The notes under the pieces: model-generated | Databases searched by the model: none | The model's input: the letters and a program-made list of their open reading frames with translations, nothing else | What the model was told of the DNA's origin: nothing | Assembly (NCBI GenBank): GCA_937958345.1 | Contig: CALGNW010000151.1 | Coordinates: 1-7,104 of the forward strand | DNA: 7,104 nucleotides | From: an uncultured Neomegalonema sp. | GTDB lineage: Bacteria > Pseudomonadota > Alphaproteobacteria > Rhodobacterales > Rhodobacteraceae | Direction of reading: 5' to 3' | In this document: in pieces, positions 1 to 6,097 of the stretch | Position numbering within the stretch: the first letter of the stretch is position 1 | How the letters are laid out: each line of letters begins with the position of its first letter | Position numbers and translations under genes: made by a program

Positions 1-11
1 ACGCGTGGCTG

Positions 12-17
12 AAAGGA
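12..17 (+). promoter_or_regulatory. Possible Shine-Dalgarno sequence deciding the hydrolase start
   Basis: AAAGGA lies 5 bases before the GTG at 23. This favours that GTG over the in-frame GTG at 5, which has almost no upstream sequence in the window to judge. The reading frame is open to the left edge, so a start outside the window also remains possible. Confidence 0.35.
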
Positions 18-22
18 AATCC

Positions 23-1021
23 GTGGTTCGAAACCGATATATTGCCTGTACTTCGGGCCGAGGTGGCGCGGCTCGTGCGCTGATCGTGCTTTGCGCTCTG
101 GGCTTGGCGGCTTGCGCAAAACCTGACGGGATGGGCGGGGCAATCGGGGCAGCGGATCTTACGCAGGTTTCAGAAAGTTCCGATGCGCGCCGCGAATACC
201 GGCTTGGCACGGGCGCAACGAGCATCGCCGTGACCGAATGGCGTCCGGCGACATCACCCGTTGCCGTCATTCTCGCGGTGCATGGCTATGGCGATTATGG
301 TTCCAGCACGTTCTCAACAGCGGCGGAAGAATGGGCCGAGCGCGGGATTGTGACTTATGCTTATGATCAGAGGGGTTTCGGCAGAAACCCAAGCAATGGC
401 GATTGGCCGGGGCATGATGCACTCATCACCGATCTGACGACTGTGGCGGCACTGATACGGCGACAGCACCCAGCCAAACCGCTGACACTTATCGGTCACA
501 GTATGGGCGGCGGCGTCGTCACGGCGGCACTGGGCGAGACAGAAATCGACGTCAACCGAGCCGTTTTGCTCGCGCCTGCCCTCTGGGGCGGAGACAATCT
601 CAGCCCGTTTTTGCGGGCCATGGCGCATACGGCACACACCCTTGCGCCGGATAAGCGATGGAGCGGAAACGGAATCATCAAAATACAGGCATCGGATAAT
701 ATCGAGATGCTTCGCAGCCTCGGAAAAGACCCGCTTTATGTACGCAACCCCAGTTCGCGCGAGTTTGTCGGCCTCATCCGGTTGATGGACCGCGCCGTGA
801 CCGCCGCACCTGAAGTCGAAACGCCGGTTCTTGTGATCTATGGTTCAAAAGACGAGGTCGTGCCCGAGGAGCCAATCGAAGACGCATACGCGACGTTCAA
901 GGGGCCTAAACGATATGAAAAAGTCCCGACCGGCTGGCATATGCTGCTGCGCGATCTGAAAGGCGATGTCGTTCGCAAGATGGTTGCAGAGTTTGCGCTT
1001 GAAGGTATCGGCGCGAGCTGA
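23..1021 (+). CDS. Alpha/beta hydrolase, probable lipoprotein (monoacylglycerol lipase / S33-like)
   Basis: Probable serine hydrolase of the Hydrolase_4/S33 group, which includes monoacylglycerol lipases and lysophospholipases; the substrate cannot be told from sequence. From the GTG at 23 the protein is 332 aa. An Arg-containing N-region is followed by a hydrophobic core (ALIVLCALGL) and a lipobox LAAC with Cys31, so signal peptidase II cleavage and lipid anchoring are expected. Residue +2 is Ala, not Asp, which under the E. coli Lol rule would favour the outer membrane. Catalytic elements are in the expected order: oxyanion-hole-type HGYGDYG from His87, nucleophile elbow GHSMGG with Ser160, Asp277 in GSKDEVVP, and His306 in GWHMLLRD. 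The length is normal for the family. An in-frame GTG at 5 would add 6 residues; the Shine-Dalgarno-like AAAGGA supports 23. The stop is 1 bp from that of the convergent small gene. The fold is certain; substrate and exact start are not. Confidence 0.85.
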   Translation: MVRNRYIACTSGRGGAARALIVLCALGLAACAKPDGMGGAIGAADLTQVSESSDARREYRLGTGATSIAVTEWRPATSPVAVILAVHGYGDYGSSTFSTAAEEWAERGIVTYAYDQRGFGRNPSNGDWPGHDALITDLTTVAALIRRQHPAKPLTLIGHSMGGGVVTAALGETEIDVNRAVLLAPALWGGDNLSPFLRAMAHTAHTLAPDKRWSGNGIIKIQASDNIEMLRSLGKDPLYVRNPSSREFVGLIRLMDRAVTAAPEVETPVLVIYGSKDEVVPEEPIEDAYATFKGPKRYEKVPTGWHMLLRDLKGDVVRKMVAEFALEGIGAS

Positions 1022-1022
1022 G

Positions 1023-1316
1023 TCAATTCATCGGGATCTCGCAGCCCTTTTCGACCTCTTTCCAGATCGTGTTGTTAAGCACCAACCGGCATTGAACGGT
1101 GACGACTGAATCGCCCCGGCGCAAACACATCGTATCGCCAAGAGTACTTTTACTGCCGTCAGGCGCACGACACTCGCACGGGGGCTTTGGCGGTTTTGGT
1201 CCCTGCCAGCCCTTCAGGTTCGACGGTTGAACGGGGCCTGCTGCCAATGCCGGAAGGCTGAGCATCAACCAAAAGATGATGAGTGCGCTCTGTCTCATGC
1301 GCAAAGTGTACCACAT
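1023..1316 (-). CDS. Small secreted cysteine-containing protein of unknown function
   Basis: I cannot name a function. The 97-aa product starts with a clear export signal: Arg residues at 6 and 8, hydrophobic ALIIFWLMLSLPALA, and a likely signal peptidase I site near residues 25/26 (ALA-AG). The mature part of about 71 aa has a Pro/Lys stretch (PKPPKPP), a Cys-Glu-Cys pair (C47, C49) and three more cysteines (C64, C76, C92). Five cysteines in a periplasmic protein suggest two disulfides plus one free thiol, or metal binding through CxC. The pattern CECRAPDG...CLRRG...CRLVLNNTIW...GC resembles, from memory, short conserved hypothetical proteins of alphaproteobacteria. A second ATG at 1298 (residue 7) would give a tighter signal peptide (MRQSALII) and may be the real start; neither ATG has a good ribosome binding site. 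The gene is divergent from prfA and convergent with the hydrolase, so it is probably monocistronic. Confidence 0.72.
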   Translation of the reverse strand: MWYTLRMRQSALIIFWLMLSLPALAAGPVQPSNLKGWQGPKPPKPPCECRAPDGSKSTLGDTMCLRRGDSVVTVQCRLVLNNTIWKEVEKGCEIPMN

Positions 1317-1430
1317 CTCGCACAGGCTGGCGAATTTGACGTTTTAACGGTAGCCGGGGCCGGTCTATTTTATGACCGGCTCACGTCTTGAAGGTTGACC
1401 GCCGCGCAACAACACGCGAAACCGCAAGAC
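1317..1430. promoter_or_regulatory. Divergent intergenic region between the small secreted gene and prfA
   Basis: This gap must hold a promoter for prfA, and probably one for the leftward small gene. On the plus strand, TTAACG (1344-1349), a 16-base spacer and TATTTT (1366-1371) make a weak -35/-10 pair, which would give a leader of about 50 bases before the ATG at 1431. On the minus strand, TAAAAT (1372 to 1367) matches TATAAT at 5 of 6 positions, but I see no good -35 at the right distance. Both candidate -10 elements sit in the loop of the inverted repeat at 1359-1380. The assignments are made by eye and are tentative. Confidence 0.3.
1359..1380. repeat. Perfect 7-bp inverted repeat with 8-base A/T loop
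   Basis: GCCGGTC (1359-1365) and GACCGGC (1374-1380) are exact inverse complements around TATTTTAT. The stem could extend by one G-T and one G-C pair (1358/1381, 1357/1382). No T-tract follows on the plus strand, and no coding region ends just upstream on either strand, so a terminator is unlikely. An operator or a leader hairpin fits better. Confidence 0.6.
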
Positions 1431-2486
1431 ATGATCCCTTCCGACAAGATCGACCAAATCCTCCAGCGTTTCGAGTTTCTCGAGGCATCGATGGCCGGAA
1501 ATCTCGACGCCGCGGAATACGTCGCCGTTTCCAAGGAATATGCGGCGATGGAACCCGTGGTCATTCAGGCGCGCGCCTTCCGCGCGTTGGTCGATGATAT
1601 TCAGGCTGCCGAACTGATGCTCGATGATCCTGAAATGAAGGCCTATGCGGAAGAGGAACTGTCGGGCCTTCGTGAAAAGCTGCCCGAAGCCGAAGCGGCA
1701 ATGCAGCTGGCGCTGCTGCCGAAAGACTCGGCTGACGAAAAATCCGCAATTATCGAAATCAGGGCAGGAACCGGCGGCGACGAGGCGGCCTTATTTGCCG
1801 GTGATCTTTTTCGGATGTATCAGCGATACGCGGACGCAAATCGCTGGAGCGTCGAAGTCCTCGAAGAAAACGCAGGCGAACAGGGCGGCTATCGCGAGAT
1901 CATTGCGAATATCAAGGGTCGCGCGGTGTTTTCGCGGCTGAAATTCGAATCCGGTGTTCACAGGGTTCAGCGGGTTCCCGATACGGAGTCTCAGGGGCGT
2001 ATCCACACCTCGGCTGCAACTGTCGCCGTCCTGCCCGAGGCCGAAGAGATCGACATTGATATTGCCCAGTCGGATTTACGGATCGACACGATGCGGGCAT
2101 CGGGCGCGGGCGGACAGCACGTCAACACGACAGACTCGGCTGTTCGGATTACCCATATCCCCTCGGGCATCGTCGTGACGTCATCGGAAAAATCGCAACA
2201 TACAAACCGCGCGAAGGCGATGGATGTGCTCCGCGCGCGTCTTTATGACATGGAGAGGCGTGCCGCCGATGAGGCCCGGGCCGCCGAGCGGAAAGGTCAG
2301 GTCGGGTCGGGCGATCGCTCCGAACGGATTCGCACGTATAATTTCCCCCAAGGGCGCTTAACCGATCACCGGATAAACCTTACGCTGTATAAACTTGATC
2401 AGGTCGTTCAGGGCGATCTCGACGAAGTCATCGACGCGTTGATTGCCGACGATCAGGCCGCGAAACTGGCGGATATGAACGGGTGA
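1431..2486 (+). CDS. prfA: Peptide chain release factor 1 (RF1)
   Basis: RF1 recognises UAA and UAG in the ribosomal A site and triggers hydrolysis of peptidyl-tRNA. The 351-aa product is full length for the family. An N-terminal helical domain (about 1-100) is followed by RAGTGGDEAALFAGDLFRMY (111-130). The stop-codon-reading tripeptide is in PxT form, P183-D-T185, which marks RF1 rather than RF2 (SPF). The catalytic GGQ is at 227-229 within SGAGGQHVNTTDSA, and SGDRSERIRTYNFPQGR (293-309) is typical of the C-terminal part. The ATG at 1431 is chosen because homology begins at IPSDKIDQIL. A TTG at 1395 would add 12 unconserved residues. No strong ribosome binding site precedes the ATG. The stop overlaps the prmC GTG start by 4 bp (GTGA), so the two are probably translationally coupled. 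Gln229 is the expected PrmC methylation site. Confidence 0.97.
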   Translation: MIPSDKIDQILQRFEFLEASMAGNLDAAEYVAVSKEYAAMEPVVIQARAFRALVDDIQAAELMLDDPEMKAYAEEELSGLREKLPEAEAAMQLALLPKDSADEKSAIIEIRAGTGGDEAALFAGDLFRMYQRYADANRWSVEVLEENAGEQGGYREIIANIKGRAVFSRLKFESGVHRVQRVPDTESQGRIHTSAATVAVLPEAEEIDIDIAQSDLRIDTMRASGAGGQHVNTTDSAVRITHIPSGIVVTSSEKSQHTNRAKAMDVLRARLYDMERRAADEARAAERKGQVGSGDRSERIRTYNFPQGRLTDHRINLTLYKLDQVVQGDLDEVIDALIADDQAAKLADMNG

Positions 2487-3316
2487 CACGCAAAGAGGCG
2501 CTGCGGCGTGCACAGGCGCGTCTGACCGAGGCCGGGGTCGAAACGCCCGCGCTCGACGCCAAGCTGCTGCTGCAACACACAGAAGAGATCGACGGAGTAC
2601 GTCTGGTTACCGAAGCAGATGCGCCGATTGGCGCGCCCGAGGCGTATGAGGCGGCCATCGCACGACGTTGCGCCCGCGAACCGGTTTCAAAGATTCTGGG
2701 ATACCGCGATTTTTGGACCCATCGCTTTATCACGTCGCCGGATGTGCTCGATCCGCGTCCTGATACGGAAACACTGATCGAAACTGTTTTAACAGGCGTT
2801 CCGAAAGATGAACCGGTGAATATCGTTGATCTGGGGACCGGTTCGGGCTGTATCCTGCTCACATTGCTTGCAGAATTGCCGAATGCACTGGGAACGGGAG
2901 TCGATGTTTCACGCGCCGCTTTGTCGGTCGCTGAACGCAATGCAAACGCCATGAATCTGTCACAACGTGTCAAGTTTATCGTCAGCGACTGGTTTAAGGC
3001 CCTTGACGGGACCTTTGACCTTGTGGTTTCAAATCCCCCATACATTTCCACGGTCGAAAAACCGTTGCTCTCGCCAGAAGTGATGAACTGGGACCCTGAG
3101 GCAGCACTTTTCGCGGGAATGGATGGCCTTCAGGCGTATCGAAAGATTGCGGACGGTTTGGCAACCGTTCTGAAGCCTAACGGCACGGCATTCTTTGAGA
3201 TCGGTCAAGGACAGGCAGACCCTGTCACCGAACTGTTCTCGGCTGCCGGATTTCGCAGAACATCCTCCCGTTTTGACTTGGGAGGCATTGAACGCTGCCT
3301 TGTTGTGCAGCGGTAA
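2483..3316 (+). CDS. prmC: Release factor glutamine N5-methyltransferase PrmC
   Basis: This S-adenosylmethionine-dependent enzyme methylates the GGQ glutamine of RF1 and RF2 and improves peptide release. The 277-aa product is of normal length. A small N-terminal helical substrate-binding domain (about 1-75, with REPVSKILGYRDFW at 65-78) leads to PRPDTE (91-96). The Rossmann methyltransferase core has the AdoMet-binding loop DLGTGSG (116-122), an acidic strand end GVDVS (139-143), and the signature NPPY (184-187), which is diagnostic for amide methylation of Gln or Asn. Start: GTG at 2483, sharing GTGA with the prfA stop. The protein encoded immediately upstream is its substrate, so the assignment is supported by both motif and context. 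In this family PRPETE is more usual than PRPDTE; the change is conservative. Confidence 0.97.
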   Translation: MTRKEALRRAQARLTEAGVETPALDAKLLLQHTEEIDGVRLVTEADAPIGAPEAYEAAIARRCAREPVSKILGYRDFWTHRFITSPDVLDPRPDTETLIETVLTGVPKDEPVNIVDLGTGSGCILLTLLAELPNALGTGVDVSRAALSVAERNANAMNLSQRVKFIVSDWFKALDGTFDLVVSNPPYISTVEKPLLSPEVMNWDPEAALFAGMDGLQAYRKIADGLATVLKPNGTAFFEIGQGQADPVTELFSAAGFRRTSSRFDLGGIERCLVVQR

Positions 3317-3464
3317 AGGAACGCGAGGGCAGGACTATCGCCCGAAAACACAAGGTACTTGTGACACAACGAATTTCCGCTTCGTAAGCAGAAAGCGTTT
3401 CACATCCCAAACATCGTGGATTTTGCCGCAACACGGCACTTCCCGCACTCAAACCGGATAGACG
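3317..3464 (+). promoter_or_regulatory. 148-bp gap between prmC and the DUF4167 gene
   Basis: This gap contrasts with the overlapping prfA-prmC junction and suggests that the DUF4167 gene has its own expression signals, although read-through from prmC is also possible. I see no convincing -35/-10 pair, no intrinsic terminator and no credible small ORF. Dyad-symmetry elements occupy 3349-3385. Before the ATG at 3465 only a weak GGAT (3456-3459) resembles a ribosome binding site. Confidence 0.3.
3349..3369. repeat. CACAA/TTGTG dyad cluster upstream of the DUF4167 gene
   Basis: CACAAG (3349-3354), GTA, CTTGTG (3358-3363) is a perfect 6-bp inverted repeat. A single A then separates TTGTG (3359-3363) from another CACAA (3365-3369), so the same pentamer occurs three times in 21 bp in alternating orientation. 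Eleven bases before the next element, ACGAA (3369-3373) also pairs with TTCGT (3381-3385) across 7 bases. No T-tract follows either stem, so neither is a standard intrinsic terminator. An operator is possible. Confidence 0.4.
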
Positions 3465-4241
3465 ATGAAGCAACCTTCCAGGCAAAATCACCGAAACAAC
3501 CGCAACAACAAAGGCGGACGCCGATCATCTGGTGGTGGTGGAGGCAGCAGTGGCGGTGCGCATAGCGCAAACCGTGTCTACGACAGTTCGGGGCCTGAGG
3601 GAAAAGTGCGCGGCACGGCTCAGCAAATTATTGATAAGTACATGTCGCTCGCCCGCGATGCGCAAACGTCCGGCGAGGGTGTTCTCGCAGAAAACTTTTT
3701 TCAGCACGCCGAGCACTATCAGAGAATCCTGACGACGATTCAGGCTGCCGAGGCCGAAGAGCGCGAACGCAGACAGGCCGCGCAACTGGCCGATCAGGAG
3801 CGCCGCGCCGAACAGCAGGCGCGGCAACAACAAAACCGGCCTGCACATGGCGGGAACGAACAGAATCGGCAGAATGGCGAACATGCCGCGACCCACGATG
3901 GTCAGCCGACCGAACAGTCAGCGCCAGTTAACGAAAATGTGCAGGCGCATCCCGCCGACGCTGCTCAGCCCGATGCCCAACCTGAAACAGCGTCCAGCGG
4001 ACCGGCTCTGGTAGAGACACCCGAAGCAAAGCGTGCTGAAGAACGGGAAGTAGCGCCCCGCCCCGCGCGCCGGGCGCGTTCAAAGCCAACGCCTGCCCCC
4101 GTTGCCGAAGCGCCAGCAGATGTTATCGAGAGCGCCGAGCCTGCTGATTCCGCAGTTGCAGAGGCAGCGCCAAAGCCAAAGCGTGGTCGCCCGCGCAAAC
4201 CACCAACGCCGCCCGCCGAAGAAGCCGACGCCACATCCTGA
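3465..4241 (+). CDS. DUF4167 domain protein with basic N/R/G-rich head and AT-hook-like tail
   Basis: This is a DUF4167 protein, a family found in alphaproteobacteria, often beside prfA-prmC; its molecular function is not established as far as I know. The 258-aa product has no signal peptide or membrane segment, so it should be cytoplasmic. Residues 1-35 are very rich in Asn, Arg, Gln and Gly, an unstructured basic head of the kind that binds nucleic acid. The conserved domain spans about 37-90 (NRVYDSSGPEGKVRGTA, then KYMSLARDAQ and LAENFFQHAEHYQRIL). A charged Glu/Arg/Gln-rich stretch (about 94-125) is probably helical or coiled coil. The rest is low-complexity Pro/Ala/Glu, ending in a basic PKPKRGRPRKPP (236-247) whose GRPRK core matches an AT-hook. 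The position beside RF1 and PrmC hints at translation or RNA, but this is inference. Confidence 0.9.
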   Translation: MKQPSRQNHRNNRNNKGGRRSSGGGGGSSGGAHSANRVYDSSGPEGKVRGTAQQIIDKYMSLARDAQTSGEGVLAENFFQHAEHYQRILTTIQAAEAEERERRQAAQLADQERRAEQQARQQQNRPAHGGNEQNRQNGEHAATHDGQPTEQSAPVNENVQAHPADAAQPDAQPETASSGPALVETPEAKRAEEREVAPRPARRARSKPTPAPVAEAPADVIESAEPADSAVAEAAPKPKRGRPRKPPTPPAEEADATS

Positions 4242-4260
4242 GTTAGCCGGCATTGGAAGT

Positions 4261-5118
4261 TTAAGAGGGCTGGATTCCCAGTTCGCGGGCCAAGGCACAG
4301 AACTCGGCGATCTCCAGGGCTTCACCGCGCAGCGTCGGATCGATACCGGCCCTGTTCAACAGATCCTCGCCGCCGATAGCGGAGAGGCTGCGACGTAGCA
4401 TCTTACGTCTTTGCCCGAACGCCGCCGCCGTAATCCGCTGTAATAAATCCAGCGGCGCGGGTTCGGGATCGGCTCTGGGGACGATTGATACTACCGAACT
4501 GACGACCTTGGGCGGGGGCGTGAAGGCTTGGGGTGGCAGGTCAAACAGAATGCGGCTTTCGGCGCGCCATCCCGTTAGAACCGACAGCCTGCCGTAAGCC
4601 TTATCGCCGTGGCGGGCGATGATCCGCTCAGCAACCTCGCGCTGAAACATCAGTGTCAGTGATGACCAATGGGGCGGCCAGCTTTCGCCGCTCAACCAGC
4701 GGATCAGCAATTCTGTGCCGACATTATAAGGCAGATTAGCAATGATGCGCGCGCCCGGCTCAACGAGCGTTGAGAGGTCGACGGTCAAGGCGTCCGCCTC
4801 TATAACCTCCAAACGTCCGGGCCAATGGGATGCAATTTGCGCAAGGGCGGGCATGCAACGAGGGTCGCGCTCGATTGCAACAACCCGCCGCGCACCGGCA
4901 GCAAGTAAAGCGCGGGTCAACCCGCCGGGGCCCGGACCGACCTCCACGACGTCGCAACCGCTCAGATCACCTGCCATTTTTGCAATCTTGCCGGTGATGT
5001 TCAGATCAAGCAGAAAATTTTGCCCCAACGCCTTTTTAGGCCGCAAACCATGAAAGTCGATCACTGCGCTCAGCGGGGGCAACCCATCTATCGCGAGCCG
5101 GACGTCAGACAACGGCAC
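4261..5118 (-). CDS. rsmA: 16S rRNA (adenine1518-N6/adenine1519-N6)-dimethyltransferase
   Basis: RsmA (KsgA) dimethylates two adjacent adenines in the 3'-terminal helix 45 loop of 16S rRNA late in 30S assembly; its loss gives kasugamycin resistance in E. coli. The 285-aa product shows KKALGQNFLLD (28-38), AdoMet motif I in VEVGPGPGGLTRAL (58-71), an acidic residue in AIERD (81-85), EADA (107-110), the catalytic NLPYNV (128-133), FQREVAERI (158-166), FTPPPKVVSSVV (199-210) and FGQRRKMLRRSL (234-245), all in the expected order. The GTG start at 5118 overlaps the end of pdxA by 14 bp. A TTG two codons later (5112-5110) is an alternative, because homology begins only at about AIDGLPPL (9-16). The stop faces the DUF4167 stop across 19 bp, with no obvious terminator hairpin between them. 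Confidence 0.96.
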   Translation of the reverse strand: MPLSDVRLAIDGLPPLSAVIDFHGLRPKKALGQNFLLDLNITGKIAKMAGDLSGCDVVEVGPGPGGLTRALLAAGARRVVAIERDPRCMPALAQIASHWPGRLEVIEADALTVDLSTLVEPGARIIANLPYNVGTELLIRWLSGESWPPHWSSLTLMFQREVAERIIARHGDKAYGRLSVLTGWRAESRILFDLPPQAFTPPPKVVSSVVSIVPRADPEPAPLDLLQRITAAAFGQRRKMLRRSLSAIGGEDLLNRAGIDPTLRGEALEIAEFCALARELGIQPS

Positions 5119-6097
5119 GCGCCATATTCGAGGCCATGCGAAGAGCTTCGGTCAGACTGGTGGGGTCGGCTTTTCCTGATCCGGCGATATTATAGGCAGT
5201 GCCGTGGTCCGGTGATGTCCGGATAAACGGCAGCCCCAAAGTGACGTTAACCCCCTGCGCAAAATCGAGCGCCTTGAGGGGTATAAGAGCTTGATCATGA
5301 TACATGCACAGCGCCACGTCGTATTCCGCCCGCGCAGTGGCGTGGAACATGGTGTCCCCCGGCCACGGGCCACTAGCCTCGATCCCCTCACCGCGTAACT
5401 GCCGGACCGCGGGTTCGATCATCGTGATTTCCTCGCGCCCCATTGTTCCGCCCTCGCCCGCGTGCGGGTTCAAACCGGACACCGCAATTCTTGGTGAGGT
5501 TAAGCCGAAATAACGCTGCAAATCCGCATGAAGAATTCGGGCGGTATTGACGATCAGTTCGGTTGAAAGCAGATCGCAGGCTTCGCGAAGGGACACGTGG
5601 ATCGTAACCGGAACGACGCGTAGCACCGGGGCGGCCAGCATCATTACGGTTTGATCGACACAGCCTAAATGACCCAAAAACTCCGTATGTCCGGGAAAGG
5701 CAAAACCTGCCCCGTCATACAGCGCCTTTTTGTTGATCGGATTGGTCACAACTCCGGCCACTTGTCCCGCTTGCGCGAATGAGACGGCACGTTCGATAGA
5801 CCGAATAACCGCGCCGGCGTTGGAAGGTTCGGCAATGCCGGGAAGCTGACGAGAAGGTAGTTTTTCCTGAAGCACAGGCAGCGCGCGGGCGAACACTTCA
5901 CCCGCTTGCGCCGGATCATCTATTTCCTCAACCGCCGCGCCGTTCGCGGATCGCGCAGCGATGTCGCGAATATAGTCGACATCAGCGATGAGAAAAAACG
6001 GATCGTCGGGTGTTTTGGCCCGCTGCCAAGCGGCGACGGAAATTTCCCCGCCAATACCGGCGGGGTCGCCCATCGTTAAGGCAATAGGAAGGTTCAC
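5105..6097 (-). CDS. pdxA: 4-hydroxythreonine-4-phosphate dehydrogenase PdxA
   Basis: PdxA oxidises 4-phosphohydroxy-L-threonine with NAD+; the decarboxylated product condenses with deoxyxylulose phosphate (PdxJ) to pyridoxine 5'-phosphate, in the DXP-dependent vitamin B6 route. The 330-aa length matches the E. coli enzyme closely. Visible motifs are TMGDPAGIGGE (8-18), VVTNPINKKAL (116-126), GHTEFLGHLG (136-145), SGLNPHAGEGG (207-217), CMYHDQALIPLK (264-275) and FIRTSPDHGTAYNIAG (291-306). The three divalent-metal ligands expected from E. coli PdxA (His166, His211, His266) correspond to His167, His212 and His267 here. Start: GTG at 6097, overlapping the surA stop by 4 bp (GTGA). It lies between surA and rsmA, the standard order in many proteobacteria. 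No missing residues or frame breaks were seen. Confidence 0.97.
   Translation of the reverse strand: MNLPIALTMGDPAGIGGEISVAAWQRAKTPDDPFFLIADVDYIRDIAARSANGAAVEEIDDPAQAGEVFARALPVLQEKLPSRQLPGIAEPSNAGAVIRSIERAVSFAQAGQVAGVVTNPINKKALYDGAGFAFPGHTEFLGHLGCVDQTVMMLAAPVLRVVPVTIHVSLREACDLLSTELIVNTARILHADLQRYFGLTSPRIAVSGLNPHAGEGGTMGREEITMIEPAVRQLRGEGIEASGPWPGDTMFHATARAEYDVALCMYHDQALIPLKALDFAQGVNVTLGLPFIRTSPDHGTAYNIAGSGKADPTSLTEALRMASNMARAVV

Noticed and set aside
1395..1430. TTG at 1395 as the prfA start
   Set aside because: It would add 12 residues not seen in RF1, and its GAAGG is directly adjacent to the TTG without spacing. The ATG at 1431 fits the family N-terminus.
2428..3051. A 207-codon open frame on the minus strand opposite prmC
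   Set aside because: It lies wholly antisense to a clear prmC, its translation is Ser/Arg/Thr-rich without any recognisable domain, and such frames are common opposite GC-rich genes.
3327..3343. GGGC-N9-GCCC after prmC as a terminator
   Set aside because: The stem is only 4 bp with a 9-base loop and is followed by GAAAACACAA, not a T-tract.
3195..3461. An 88-codon plus-strand frame spanning the prmC end and the spacer
   Set aside because: Most of it overlaps prmC in another frame, it has no ribosome binding site or domain, and it reads as non-coding in the spacer part.
3472..3560. Low-complexity AAC/GGT-rich DNA as a repeat element
   Set aside because: It encodes the Asn/Arg/Gly-rich head of the DUF4167 protein in frame, so the composition is explained by the protein.
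3525..3896. A 123-codon minus-strand frame opposite the DUF4167 gene
   Set aside because: It is a mirror of low-complexity coding sequence, and the plus-strand DUF4167 domain is recognisable.
4242..4260. Bidirectional terminator between the DUF4167 gene and rsmA
   Set aside because: The 19-bp gap holds only the short palindrome GCCGGC, with no stem-loop and no T-tract.
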